Shown here piece by piece: positions 10,385-23,428 of a stretch of DNA of 64,000 nt. The stretch comes from Epiperipatus broadwayi. Lineage: Eukaryota; Onychophora; Udeonychophora; Euonychophora; Peripatidae. The notes under the pieces were generated by a model. The model worked only from the letters and a program-made list of their open reading frames with translations. It did no database searches and was not told the origin of the DNA. How positions within the stretch are numbered: position 1 is the first letter of the stretch; every line of letters starts with the position of its first letter. The stretch is from positions 558,001-622,000 of the forward strand of contig JAQFVV010006502.1 in assembly GCA_028023455.1 (NCBI GenBank), in the 5' to 3' direction. The position numbers were made by a program, and so were the translations under genes.

Positions 10385-11626
10385 GTCTACCTTGTATATA
10401 TTACAAAATATATATTTGCAAGACAATAAAAAAGACATAACTATTTGCAATCCCAGTTAGTTTTTTTGAAGCAATCGACCTGGAAAAAATTAGCTCTCAG
10501 TTCCCTACTCTACCAAGGCGATAAACCATACAAGGAAAAATTAAAATAAGACATAATAATTGAGTAAAAATATTTAAAAAACAGTAATACTAAATCATAT
10601 ATTATCATTTAGTTTTACTTAACAATTTATCTTTTGTTTTATATATCAACTGCTGAAAATAAATAAATCCATATATATATAGACAATGTCACTAGCTACA
10701 TGTTGTAAAAGATAATGAATTTATTTGTTTTAGAAATCTCATATCTTTTTAACTTTTTATATACAATCTTAATTTTATTCATATGAAATAAGTGATTTTT
10801 TAAAATGTAGATTTAATAGAGTACAATTTTATAATTAACGGAGCTCCTGCTCATTAGAAATAAAGAAAAAAAAAAGACTGAAAATAATTAAAATATTTTA
10901 ACTTATTAAAAAAAGAAAGCTTTTTTTTTTTTTTACATATATCTTTTGTTAATTAATTGTTAGTAACAAAATTATGTACATAAATTCAAACAACTGTATT
11001 GAATATAATTTAAAAGGTAAAATTGCAAATGAATAATTATAATTTTTTTATATATATGTGTCTTTTTATAATTATAGTATGTGATGCATTGCTATTTATT
11101 GTAAATATCAAATAATCCAGACTGTTTTTTATGAGTCCAATATTTTGAATATAAGTGGATAATTTATCCACTAATCTATTTATTATATTTGCAAATTATT
11201 AATATTAGAACATGTAGATTTTTTTCTAAAATATGTTAAAATTAAGATAATCAATTTAGGAACAATCTATACATATTTACATAATTATAAAATCCATTTT
11301 ATTTACAATCTATATCTATATAATATATGCACACATTCCAATCTTTCCTCTACTCTAGAAATAATGATTTCAATTATATATATAGTTCTGTAATCTAGCA
11401 GGTTTTCTATGTGCATCTAGGAAAAAGTATCTTTCCCTCCTTTTATGAGATTGAGATAGTTTGTTCTTATTATAGTGGTCTAATAATAACCACAATCTTG
11501 CTCAAATTAAATTATTCAATTTGTACAGTGATACTTTACTTGCATTTAGTCTTAGTCATGTTTTGTTCAACTAATATAATTTTCTACTTCTTCTTCCTTT
11601 TATGTACGGATTTCTATTTTAACATA
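10385..11626. other. AT-rich stretch, nothing recognised
   Basis: Apart from the right-hand LINE target duplication (10385-10394) I see homopolymer runs and no supportable gene or repeat family. Confidence 0.45.
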
Positions 11627-11790
11627 TACCATTTACATCTTTCTTAAACATATTATCAATACTTTTATTTATATCAAACTAACAGTTTTGACTATTCTGC
11701 AGTCATCATCAAGAGCTCTGATGATGATTGCAGGACAGTCAAAACTGTTACTTTTATACAAATAAAAGTATTGATAAAGTGTAAATGGTA
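11627..11790. mobile_element. palindromic Penelope-like tail, subfamily A, copy A2
   Basis: The left arm (11627-11711) is the reverse complement of the right arm (11718-11790), separated by about six bases. The outer end is TACCATTTACA / GTAAATGGTA. Inside the right arm lies CTGATGATGATTGCAGGACA, closely related to the ribozyme block at 2914 (shared GATTGCAGG core and AAACTGTTA), which places it in subfamily A. Only the tail survives. Confidence 0.6.
11718..11752 (+). ncRNA. hammerhead-like motif in A2 hairpin
   Basis: CTGATGA (11718-11724) is canonical. Stem II is GATTG/CAGTC (11726-11730 with 11736-11740, one G-T pair), followed by AAAA instead of GAAA, then CTGTTA. The opposite arm gives a related minus-strand block with TTGATGA and AAAACTGTTAGTT. 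The altered second core box argues against cleavage. Confidence 0.4.
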
Positions 11791-11869
11791 TGATATTGTT
11801 CAACTAACAAAGTATTTTTTTGCTCCACTTTCTTCATATCTGTATTTTCTTTATCCTTTGCTAATTTAA

Positions 11870-12830
11870 TTTCAATGTCAACATCAATTAACACATTTGG
11901 AGGACATAAATGATTTACATGTCTTCTTATTTTCCATTTTTTATTTATCTTGACAAAATTCACAATATCATCCATGGCATCCATTTTTTTTTAAAATATC
12001 ATTTATCCATATGTTCTCTCCAATTTAAAGTTTTGCACAAACAGAATTGTCCTTAAATTTTTCAGTTATAATTGGCAACAAGGTAGTAATATGAGTGCAA
12101 AAATGTCAGCATGTTAATAATTCATCCGATGTCTTTTTAATTGCTTTCATAGAGTGAAGTAGTATTGGTAGAATATAGCATCAACTAGCATATTTGATAC
12201 ATCCTTATATGTTTCATCCAATGTAAGCTTCAAATGTTTGACAGTTTTTATAGTTATGTCTTTGTTTTTTGGGGTGATAATATGGAGTAGAAATATGCCA
12301 TATTTTTAGCAGCTAAATAATTCATAAATTGATGAGAGGCAAAATCTATTCTGTCATTGATTACATTAATCTCCAGATAATCATCTATAGCAGAAATTTA
12401 TTCAAGCATTTTAATTGTACCTTTTGCATTTGTATTTTTTATTATCTTATATTAATTCCAATCACAAAATATTTCAACAAATATCAAACTTATATATCCA
12501 TGCACAGTACCTGCATGGACTAAATAAAATCCAAGGTTGCATAGACTTAGGCCATAACTTCAAGATTTTTAGGTGGCAATTTAGCAGTTGACTAACAACA
12601 TATGCATATCTTTATCATTTTTTTTATTTCACTACTCAGATGTGGCCACCAGGCATATGATCTAGTTAAATATTTTATATGCATAACTCCAGAATTATCT
12701 TGAAGAAATATCAAAACATGAAAGTGTGTTGGAGTAGTGCCTGCAATAGAACACTCCATGGGGTTGCATAAAACACATTGTACCCACATATCAATAACAA
12801 AACCCTCCATCCATCATTAGTACTGAAAGT
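11870..12830 (-). pseudogene. Ty3/gypsy-type integrase fossil
   Basis: On the minus strand, in order: an H2C2 zinc-binding region with NSGVMHIKYLTRSYAWWP and a closing CICC (about 12760-12595); a fragment resembling the start of the integrase catalytic core, HAGTVHGYISLI (about 12525-12490); a second core fragment, NDNRIDFASHQFMNYL (about 12345-12295), equivalent to the DNG.QFTS segment with the second acidic residue; and a C-terminal stretch ending WKIRRHVNHLCPP (about 11950-11895), like the last part of metazoan gypsy polyproteins. The frame is broken repeatedly. No LTRs, protease or reverse transcriptase were recognised. Integrase inserts retroelement cDNA into the host genome; this remnant is inactive. 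Confidence 0.7.
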
Positions 12831-14855
12831 ACAGCTAAACAAACCCCAACAGTCAAAAAGCTATATTCAATCTCCCAAAATTATGCTTTGATTTTCTGTT
12901 CAACTTTTATATATAACTCCTTAAATATACATTACTATCACTATGTTATAATTTATAATCAAATTATAACTTCATCATCTATACTCTTGTCATCACATTT
13001 TACGGAATTATATTTTAAAATTAACTCAACTTCAAATTTTCTTCTTTAGATGTAATTTCTGAATTTTAAGTTATGTGATCACTTTGTATACTAATCATCA
13101 GAATTTGACTGTCATTGAGCCCACAGTTGAATCACCATTTGTAATAGTAAAGAAAGTTTAGGATGTATATATAGAGAGATGGAAAAACATGAGATAAACA
13201 TGGTATAGAAAGACATCATTATTCCCATTAATATAAAATAAATATAGAATAAGAAATAAAATAAAAATAGTGACTAAAAGTAAAAATCAGCAAGAACAAG
13301 ACTATAAGGTGCAAATCTAGCATTACAGAAGAATAATTAAATCAAAAACTCATATGCCATTAACAGTCAATAATAATTTACAAAGAACAATCAAAAATCA
13401 ATAGTCAATTATGCAACTGGATTTAAAGGAGATAAACTATAAAACAGCATACTTATCTAGCAACTACCAAACTCATGTCAAAATATAACACAATTATCTT
13501 GATATATAAACTTCAGTGTTAGTCCATCACTCATATTAAAAATAATCTTGAGATACTGAAACATGCTGATCATCATTCACTGGAAATAGACAACTATGAG
13601 AAAACAGACCTACTAAAACTAAATTTCTAATCAGAAAAACAAAATGCAATGAAAAGACTTTAAATGTTGATTCCTTATTGCCATTGAGAGGTACCATCTG
13701 AATATTCAAATACCAACATAATCTTTTACTTTCATATAACTAGCCATTATGCTCTGAACTAGCTCAGGAAGCAAGAAATATATAAATTAATACTGTGAGA
13801 AATAAATAAATAAATATAACAGCTTATTATAATTTATTTTAAAATAGCTTTAGTGGGATTATTTGAAAACAATGCCACACTCTCTAAGCTATATTTAAAT
13901 CAAGTTGCACCCACACATCCAATTCATCAAACAGATAGCTGAAGGGATAATGAAAGTAATCCAGAATATTTTTATAAACAATTATTTAATAAACTAACTG
14001 ATTAATAGTAAAAAAAATAACATGTTAATATGATAATTCAAATTTATACATTCTTAACAAAAATATAGTTTTATAAAAAAAATAATTAACCAGTTGATTT
14101 TTATTCATTAAAATAATTAACTTTGGTTTTATTAAATTATTTCCTTAAATAACAAAAGTTGGAAATCAGCTATTTACTCAGAGATAAGAGCACATTAAAT
14201 TAGTTTGCCCATTTTGTATATATTGTAGGGGGGGTGGTAATATAAAACAAAGAAAAAATATCAAATTTTATATAAATAAAGTTACTTAAAAATATCTAGA
14301 ATTCTCAAAGGGAAAAAAAATCACATGAATTAAAAATACATTGAATTAAAGAAAACTACTCCTAAAATTATTAATATCAATTGCTACTTAATTTTAAAAC
14401 TCCATTATATATTTAAATTTAATATGCAAATTAAAGAACAAATAAAGCAGCTAAAACATGGTTTTCATTTTCTTTGAAGTTCTTCTTTGCATTTGTAATT
14501 TAATGTTTTTACAGAAAGATGTTTTTCTTGAAGGTTTCTTAATTTTGTGTTAGTGTACACAGTTATTTCCCTTTTTCTTTATTTTGAAATAGAATATTTC
14601 AGGCTAAGAGACACAGCAAGAATTTATCCATTTTCTTTTTCAACATTTTTTTTAGTTTATGCTAACACATAGAGAAACTCATACTCTTGATTAGAAACAT
14701 GATTTTGTTGCAGATTAATGCTGGAATATTTTTTTTTACATTTTTTCTAATGAGGTAGGTTACATGGATAAAGATAATGTTTTGCTTTTAGCTAAACTTA
14801 ATAAATGGTTTTCATTGTAGAAAATATTTTGAAACAGTTGGGTTTCTTTATTTGT
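12831..14855. other. AT-rich stretch, nothing recognised
   Basis: No supportable gene. Contains homopolymer runs and a short G run (about 14229-14235). Confidence 0.45.
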
Positions 14856-14873
14856 TTTGTTCTTTAGCAGCTT

Positions 14874-15164
14874 ATCAGGAATGACTGCTCTCCTCAATAG
14901 TTTGTTTAAAAGTTCTATTACTGTATTTTTCAGAAGCTTGATTACATCTTTTTCTTCTGACTGTTTTTTCAGCAGCTGGCTCAGAACTGGAAGTCATGAC
15001 CCAGCTGTTGAAAATAAGTCAATTGCTGACCCATCTGTTGAAGGGGAAAGCCAATTTCTAAGCCAGCTGTTGAAGAGAACATTTAGATCTAAGTAAACTT
15101 CTGAAGAAGACAGTAGTAGAAGTTCTAACTAAAGTGTTAAGAAGAGCAGTCATTCCTGATTCAA
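14874..15164. repeat. palindrome enclosing a 30-bp minisatellite
   Basis: The outer arms 14874-14945 and 15100-15164 are reverse complements, with AGGAATGACTGCTCT and AGAGCAGTCATTCCT at the ends. The loop (about 14971-15080) holds three to four diverged copies of a roughly 30-bp unit with core GACCCAGCTGTTGAA. The plus strand is open through this part but the translation looks like nothing known, so I treat it as a repeat and not a gene. Confidence 0.55.
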
Positions 15165-15169
15165 CTACT

Positions 15170-15376
15170 AAAAAAAACAATCAACACTTAGACAATTTTA
15201 ATATAAATGTCAATCAACAATCTTAAACTGTTGTCAAGGCAAATACCTTTTAACAATAAAGGTGAAACCCCCCTTTTGGATTCCACCTTTATTGTTAAAA
15301 AGAGGTTGCCTTGACAACAGTTTGAGATTGTTGATTATTATTTATATTGAGATTATCTAAGTGCTGATTGTTTTTA
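15170..15376. mobile_element. palindromic repeat family D, copy D1
   Basis: The arms (15170-15265 and 15280-15376) each read, on opposite strands, CCTTTATTGTTAAAA, GAGGTTGCCTTGACAACAGT, a GATTGTTGATT segment, and end ATCTAAGTGCTGATTG. A short spacer of C and T runs separates them. Other D copies are listed at 23059, 23429, 30590, 34098 and 40186. Confidence 0.7.
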
Positions 15377-15888
15377 TTGATTACATATATTTGCATGTTT
15401 CTAATGTGCATATATAAGTTAAGAGTACAATATAAACAAAATTAAAAAAATAATAATATAGTTATTAATAATAAATTGGAAAATTACATTTTCACACACA
15501 TTACTTTTTACAAAAGAGAATGCTTGAAAAATAACTCTTGTTGCAGCCATTGTGCAGCAGCAGCAATATTTTATTGCTAATTAAAGAATATGATAAAGTG
15601 AAAAAGATATAATAAAATAAATGAAAAATCCAATATGGTTTATCTTTCTCAGATTATCTGTTCAAATCAAAAGTAGTATTCTGATAAGGTACTGAAAGTA
15701 ATTACTGTAACTAAAAGTATTACGTAATAATTGTATTGAAAAATAAAATAAAGAAATTAATGAAAAAAAAACAAGATTTTTGAAGTGTATTTTTATAAAC
15801 TGATATAAACAGGATGCATTAATTTATATATTAGTTTTACAAACTTTCAGGTAAAAGTAATTTTTTTTATTGATAGGCATAAACATTG
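15377..15888. other. AT-rich stretch, nothing recognised
   Basis: No gene or repeat family recognised. Confidence 0.4.
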
Positions 15889-15977
15889 TTTTTTTTTTTT
15901 TGCATGTCAAAGCCTTGACCAGGGAGTGAAATCGAGCCAGCTGTTTGGAAGGCAGTTATGCTAACCACTAGGCCAAA
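15889..15977 (-). repeat. tRNA-derived SINE copy S3, best A box
   Basis: Minus strand: TTGGCCTAGTGGTTAGCATA contains a near-consensus Pol III A box (TGGCCTAGTGG). It is followed by ACTGCCTTCC, a weak B box (CTCGATTTCACTCCC), CTTTGACATG and a run of A (12 T on the plus strand at 15889-15900). This copy best shows the tRNA origin of the family. Confidence 0.7.
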
Positions 15978-18900
15978 TATAAAGTTTCTACATAAAATGA
16001 ATTTGCTAAATAGATGACAGAATAATAGATTTACTTTTATATGCACATTAAAAATCAGATTGTATTTCTTTAATATTAAAATATAATCAATTACAATATT
16101 ATTAGTGCATGAACATATGTTTATAATGCAGAATCCAATGCATGAGGTACATGCTTTTGAAAATGAATTATTCTATTCTTTGGAAATGAGATAAAATGTT
16201 AAAGAGAAATACAGAATCTATGATATTTTAGAATAAAGTAAACATAATATTGAGTAAAAATTTGATCTTGATTAGTGTCTTCAAAAGAAGAAATAATTTA
16301 CATTTTTATTGTCAGTAACAGATACAGTGTGGATTAATCATAGTTGAATATTTAAAAATCTAAAAGCAGTCTTACATGCCATTTATCATTTGTTATCATT
16401 TATCATTTACATGCATTCATTATTTGTTAGCTATGTCAACTGTTGAGAGAATAATTGATTGGGATTTATTCCTGTTTACTTTTCATAGGCAGTTAACATA
16501 GCTCTAGCTGTGAGCCCAGCTTAGATATTTAAGTAAATGAAGTTACAAATATTGTATTAGTCATAAAATTATTTTTTTGTAAAAATGGCCATGAGGAAAT
16601 TATGACAAACTTTTACATGGCTTGCAAGTATTTGGTTATATTTTATGAATATTGTTTGATGTTTGAGTATATCTGCTTCATAATGATTTTATTAATTTAT
16701 TCTATCTATAAGGTATTTCACCTTTTATATGTTTCAATTGAATATACCAATGACAAGAGGAGTATTTTATATACGGTTTAATTTATATGCAACTAGTTTT
16801 ATTTGCATATAAATTTTATTCTAATTAAATCTATAATTTGGGACGATCTCTCAAGTAAATTTCTAAAGTAATTTTCTCTAGAAAAGGGAATGACATTTCA
16901 AATGAAAAAATCTCGACAATATATTATAAAAATGAATGATTTTTTTATTTATATGTACAGTTTTATACTCACAGGCATTTCAAGTTGGTAATCAAGATTT
17001 GATGTTTTCTAAAATTGAAAAAAAGTGTGTTATATCTTTAAAGTAAGAATTAAAGGACATCAACAAATATAAAAATATTAACTGTAGGAACCAATATTTG
17101 CTACAAATAAGCCTGGCAAAGGCAAGCTGTTTTATAGACTTTAAAAAGAATATAAAATTATTGGGTTGATAATAAAAGTGTATATTTTTGTCAAGCAGAT
17201 CTTTTATTTTCATGTTTTTCAGACTATAAAATATGTTTTTAAATAATTTATTTTTAGTAGCTTGTGTTATGAGTTTTAAAAATGTTTGTCGTTTAAAAGA
17301 AGCAAAGCGTTATTTTTGTAGTCACCTTTACTTATAATTTACTCCCTCCTTTATAACCTCGTTTTAGAATAATGTTCTCTCTTTTCTCTAATAATGTAAA
17401 TTTATATAATTAATTCTTACAGTATTTTTTTTTTAAAACAAGTATTTAAATCAACAAAAAAGAAAACCCAACAACTTATGCATAATAATTTATCGATCTG
17501 TATATAAAAATAATATACAAAAATGTGATTTATTTTATGAACTAAAATCAACGCTATTCCTCCAAAAATAAATAGTAGCTAACGGATTTTAAAAAGCAGA
17601 AAATCTTTACTTAGAGAAGTTATTCTAAATGGATCTTTTAACTGATTATATAAATTTAAAATTAAAATACATATTGAAATCATACTGCATATGGTCAGTA
17701 AATCATTGGAAATTAATGACTGAATCTTGATCATAATTAAAGAAAAGACTGGCGGCTTAAAATTTGATAAGCACTTAATGTATGTGAAACATTTTTCATT
17801 TTTTAAAAGAGTATTTCAGTTAGCATTTAATTAAAAAATAAAAAAATCTATTTGCTGAAATCATTTTTAATCTTTATAATGCATTTTTTCTTCTAAAATT
17901 CATTATTCTTTTAATTTGACAAACTTTTAAGAAAAAAAATCGTAAAATAAATTTTAAAAATACCACATTGTAATTTAATCATTTTATTTAGCATAAAGTT
18001 AAAATAAATCTACCATCTATCATTTTTTACAATAGAAAAATAAATTCTTTTGATTATATGCTAAAGGGAAAAATTGATTATAAAAAATAACCTGATAATT
18101 TTTTAATGTTAATATTATGCATAAAAATATTTTTTATTGCTTTTTTCTTGTTAGGCTCTTTAATGAAGATCAGAAACCCCCCACTTCCTATATAAAATAT
18201 TTCTTATTTCTTTTCCTATGATGTGGTGAAGCCTTTCTTAGTGAATCAACGTGCCTATTATCATTCTATCCATTCAACTTATTTATGTATTTTTATGTAT
18301 TAATTATAACTATTATTAAAAATTTAGAAAAATAGAAATTAAATAATGATAAGTGAAACAAAATTGAGGTCAGTATAATAATAAAAGACACAATTATCAC
18401 GAAAATAAAATAATTATCATTTTTATGTATGGTAATAATAATAATAATAAATGCTGATATTAATACAAATGCTAATTTAAAAGGAGAAAAAAGTCAGCAA
18501 AATAAATTATCATTTTATAAAAAAGTTTTCTACAAACTGTTGAAACCACTCTGATTATTTTAAATATATAATAATAAAATAAAACGCAAAAAAAGGTACT
18601 CCAGAATACAGTACATTAAAATTTAAAGAAGGTATCTCAATGATATAAATAGCTTGACTGAAATTTACAATTTGTTAGATTAATATTTAACTTGGTATGC
18701 AAAAAAGAGAGAGATAGAGAAGAGAATTCAATTCAACCAATTAAAAGAAATTATGATTTGTGCTCAAATGTTCCTCAGCAAATAAATATTACAATAAATG
18801 TTATAATGAAAGTGCTATAGAAAATTTCATGCACTTACCAAAGTATTTGAGGTACTATACAATAATTTTAAAATATTATTTATTCTTTTTGTGTAATAAC

Positions 18901-21900
18901 AGCATATCTTTTTGCTATGATTGTCATCTGAGTTCAAATCTGGACTGGGTCAATTTTTAAATTTTAATCAGGCTAAATATTTTCTTTTAGTGAGTTAGCT
19001 TAGAGTTAACATAGCAAACTCTTTAATATCTGTAAGTAAATATATTTGTAGCATTTTTTCACTATACAATGTTATAAGGTTGGGAAACTGCTCAAAGGCT
19101 CAACACCCACTAATTGATATGTTAACTGAGTATTGCTTTCTTCATTGTTTATTAAAAAGGATTCTTAAAAAATAATGCAAAGATTTTTTTAAAAATATAC
19201 AATTATTAAGTGTTGTGATATATATTTAATTAATATTTTAGAAAAACAAAAACAGTATAGATGATTTTATGATATTAGAAAAATATTATTAAAGAGCATA
19301 TTGAGATTTTAACAATGTGATACATTCATTACTTGTTTTAATAAATAATACAATTCTTCCACTATAGACTTAGATTTGACAGTTATTGATTATGAGGCTT
19401 ATGGTCTGTGTTTGTCAATGGTAGCTCCTAAATTTAATTTATGAAACAGATGAATATAATAATAATGGGTTGTTCTGAATCTGTCAATGAAATTTCCATT
19501 TCATCTAGAAAGATTAATCCAGCTATCTTTATAGTTGTTACTGGAAAAAAATGATTTAAAACATTGTAAGAATATTCCATTTCTATATCATAATTCTTTC
19601 TTTGTAGATTCTTAGTGGAATATCCAAATAACTACTTGAGTTGAGATTTAGGTGGAGAAACTATTCCTTAAGTTATTGATAAGTCTTTCTTAGTAACTTT
19701 TGATACATTTTTGTAAGATAACTTCTCTTTTGATATTTGGTACAGGGCAGTATAAAAAATAAGAAATCATTTCAAAAGAATGTACTATAGAACAAAATTC
19801 TTTTGCACATTAATGAATCATAAAAACAAATCAAAAATTAAGTTTAAATAGTGCTAATTTTATGAAGACTTAAAAATCTAGTTTGTTATTCACTTGACTT
19901 TTAATGTTTGGAGTTAAAAGGAACATTTTCAATTCATGAAAATAATTTCCACAAGGGACAAAATTACAAGATCTATAAAGGACAAACAATTAAAAATGAA
20001 AGTTAAAAACAATTATGAGCTTAATCTGGATTAGTTTTCAAAAGTAGACAAATACGATATATCCACTTACAGATGAAACATGTACATTTTTTTTTTTTAA
20101 TTTCATGTCACTAAATTTGAATTTTTGTTATATATTTTTTTAATAATAATATTTTAATTACAGGATTACTTAATTTATCAATGCATGAAGTTAAACACAT
20201 GCATCATACATTGGCCATCCCTACACCAATTATTGTCAAGTGACATGTTTATTTTCAATGTTAATTAATGAAGCATTTACTTAGGAGTCAGGAATGGTAT
20301 ATGTTTAAAAAAAAACAAGAAAGTTAATTATATATAAATATTCATACCTGTATAAAAAATAGAAGCTAAATTTGTAATCTTGAGTGTTTATTATTAGATT
20401 ACCTTTCTCTGTATTGTATTGATTTTAGAAATATTTATTAATAGGTTAACTATAAATAGATAAATTTAAATTTAAAAAAAATGTTTGTAATATGATGATT
20501 GAAACTCATTAATAATAGAAATGTAAACAGTTGTATTATTCATATAACAATTTGCTTATATGAAAAGCACATAACATGGGCTGATAACAACATCTTAATC
20601 CATACATCTATAAATAATTTATATCTGAATGTAATCACACTCCTTATATTTCACTATTTTAGTAAATCCCTGTTTATATTTTTGATGACATACCAATTAT
20701 AAAAAATATCTAGAAAGATTATTTATTTACTTAACAAAATTTAAATATTTGTTACAATTAGAATGCTATACGTATTCAATTTAGAATAGAAAGTTGCTGA
20801 TACCATTTGTTGCAGCTTCTACATGTGTTTAAATTTTCTAGAATATGTCTACTTAAATTGAAATGTCATGAAGAATTTTCAAAATATGTAAAAATATTCT
20901 TATTATGCCTAAGAAATTTAACCATTTTATGAAACTTTTACTACAATGAAATAAAGTATTAATCTTTATACACTGGCAAGAAAAATTGATGTATGAGTGT
21001 TTTTACATTTTTGGTATATATAATCATATCTAGATGAGATAAAAAAATATAATGAAAAAAATAATAACAGAAAATTTATTTAATGCTTGAAGAAAACTAG
21101 CCATATATTTATTGTAATAAAAAACAACTTAATAAGTCAAATGGAAAGATTTACACCTACAAGTTAACTAATAAAATGAAATGACAAAGCATAAAAAATA
21201 CTTAATTTGAGCATATTTTGTAATTTATACAAATCATTAGCAGTAGCTTTTATTTTTAATAAATAATGACTTTTGCATATTCAAATTTATATTTTACAAT
21301 TGACAATCTTATAATATAACTTGTTTTTGTTGCAGTTATAAATTTTATGACTTTTATTTAGCCATATTAAAAGTCAAAAAAATATTTTAAATAACTGGGT
21401 TTTTAAGAATTCTTTTAATAACATGAAAGATTAAAATCTTTGACAGACCTTAAAAATGCTTATGTGACAGCCAATCAGATGTAATAATGACTGCATGTGG
21501 AACTTTCAATTCAAGAATGCAAGCCAGAACTATGAGAAAAAGATGGAACCCCACATTCTTCTCTACTTAAATTTATATATAAATAAGTCAGACTCAAGCA
21601 TTCTGAACTAAGAACGTGAAGCTTTAAACACTTTCACATTTAATTACATTGACACAGGATGTTGGATTTTGATTTTCATACCTAAATATAATAATCAAAA
21701 TAACATCAACACATTGCCATGAATACTTGTTTATTGTGAATGATTTGAAAAAAAAAAAAACTTTCTTATGCAATTGAATCTTTCTGTGAACTGTGAAATA
21801 ATGGCTGTAAATATTCAAACTTTTTATACTTTTCAAATCAAAATTTTGTTTTCTGGTAAAAAAATGTTTAAAAATTGTAAAGCATCATAAATATTATATA

Positions 21901-22315
21901 TACATATTTGATGATCCAAGTTCTGAGTGAAATGCTGTTCCAACAAAATTTTGGTTATGAATATCTCAGATAATATTCATGTTATATGAAATGCTGTATT
22001 ACCATCTTAAATGTTGACCTTGACATAAGTGTTTTTCATGCTCTTCTTAGATTTTAATTGAGCTATAAATAGATTAAGAAAGAGTATAAATATTTCTAGT
22101 AATAATTTTGCAGCAATCACATGTTCACATTTATATTGACACATTCTTTAAACATAACTCATCTATTTAATACAAATATGCATAATAATAACAATATTAC
22201 AAACTGTAATGTTATTTATTATATATGTATGCATATGCATGTGCATGTGGGTATGTAGTTTAGAAAAAAATCTAAATATTGTAAAAGATTTAGTAATATA
22301 TGTTATAAACAAGGC
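15978..22315. other. AT-rich stretch, nothing recognised
   Basis: More than 6 kb without a supportable gene. I saw only homopolymers, short ATTTATC runs near 16380-16410 and a (TAA)n run near 18434. An isolated CCAAT followed about 100 bp later by a TATA-like TATATATAAATA at 21470-21585 is not enough for a promoter call. Confidence 0.4.
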
Positions 22316-22387
22316 AAAACTCTCCATACAGTAGTACCATCCTGTGCCAATCAGAGTAATCAATGGCATTATTGTATGGAGAGTTTT
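22316..22387. ncRNA. microRNA-precursor-like hairpin
   Basis: The 25-nt arms 22316-22340 and 22363-22387 pair over their full length: 15 perfect pairs (AAAACTCTCCATACA), then wobbles and one A-C mismatch, closing with CCAT/ATGG. The loop is 22 nt. Size and shape fit a metazoan microRNA precursor. It could equally be a small foldback repeat. Either strand is possible. Confidence 0.3.
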
Positions 22388-22666
22388 TTCTAGTTTAATA
22401 ACAATTATGTGCTAGTATAAGAGATTGTGATCATGTAAATATATGTTATAATTGATTTTTATACAAAGTTTTGTAGAAAAATATATAACATCATGTGAAT
22501 TTTATTAAAATGAATTGGTCTCATGGCATGCAATGCAGTATTTGTATGCATGTTTATTTAAAGTTTATAATAAAAGTTAGAAATAAATACTGACAATATG
22601 TATATGAAAATATTCAAGTGCATGTCATTAGCTGAAAATTAAATAGAAATTACTTAAATCACCCAT

Positions 22667-23038
22667 CCCAAATGTTATGATATTTTAGCAGTGCCCTCTA
22701 TGTATAAATATAAGACCTAAAACTCAAACAGCCAAATTCAAAAGGATATGATCTTGAATTGTATGATACAACACTGTTGTGCATTAAAATTCAGACCTAC
22801 TACTATTACTACTGGTGTAGTATTTTAGTATACATAAGATAAACATGGTGTTTATTAACAATTTAAGATCACTGCTAATTTAAATTTAAATGTTGCACTT
22901 TGTTTGAATAGGTCTGAATTTCAGTATATAACATTGCTGTAGTATAAAAGTCAAGTGGATATCGTTTTCAGTTTACTGTTGAAATTAAGATTTTATATTT
23001 ATGCAGAGAGGGCACTGCTATAATATCATAATGTTTGG
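22667..23038. mobile_element. foldback (MITE-like) element F
   Basis: The ends are inverted: CCCAAATGTTATGATATT and AGCAGTGCCCTCT at the left, AGAGGGCACTGCT and AATATCATAATGTTTGGG at the right. The complementarity continues inward through AAAATTCAGACCT / AGGTCTGAATTTC to a centre near 22800-22900. Length is about 372 bp with no coding capacity, as in a non-autonomous foldback element. Target duplication not evident. Confidence 0.6.
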
Positions 23039-23058
23039 GGTCAATAATTATATATGTA

Positions 23059-23428
23059 TATATAGGTGCCATTTCAGTTTATTGCTAAAAGGAGGTTGCA
23101 TTAACAGCAATTTGAAGTTCTTGATTCATGTCTATATTGTGATTGTCTAAGTGTTGACTGGTTTCTAATGGTTGCTTATAAACCCATTTAGCCTTGGACA
23201 TTATTACACTTATTATTTAAGTAATACTTTATTTTAAGTGCAATTTGAAAATTACAATTGCAATTTGTAATGTTATAATTGACTATTTATTAGAATACAT
23301 TCAGAACAGATTATATTTACCAGTTTAAGAAAGTTTATTTAAATGTCTTTCTATCAATAATTTCAATTTTTGTGGTCAAGCTGTAACCTTTAGTGTCTAT
23401 ATAAATATATGGGATTATTAATAAAGGT
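23059..23428 (+). mobile_element. repeat family D, full unit D2
   Basis: A D unit in forward orientation: GTTTATTGCTAAAAGGAGG, then a TGATTGTCTAAGTGTTGACTGG segment, CCCATTTAGCC, TGTAATGTTATAATTGACTA, and TTTTTGTGGTCAAGC. The same landmarks in the same order make up the arms of the 40-42 kb palindrome. It is followed directly by a second unit, so D can be tandem. Confidence 0.65.

Noticed and set aside
21465-21600. CCAAT followed by a TATA-like stretch, promoter-like
   Set aside because: Expected by chance in AT-rich DNA; no ORF or donor site follows.
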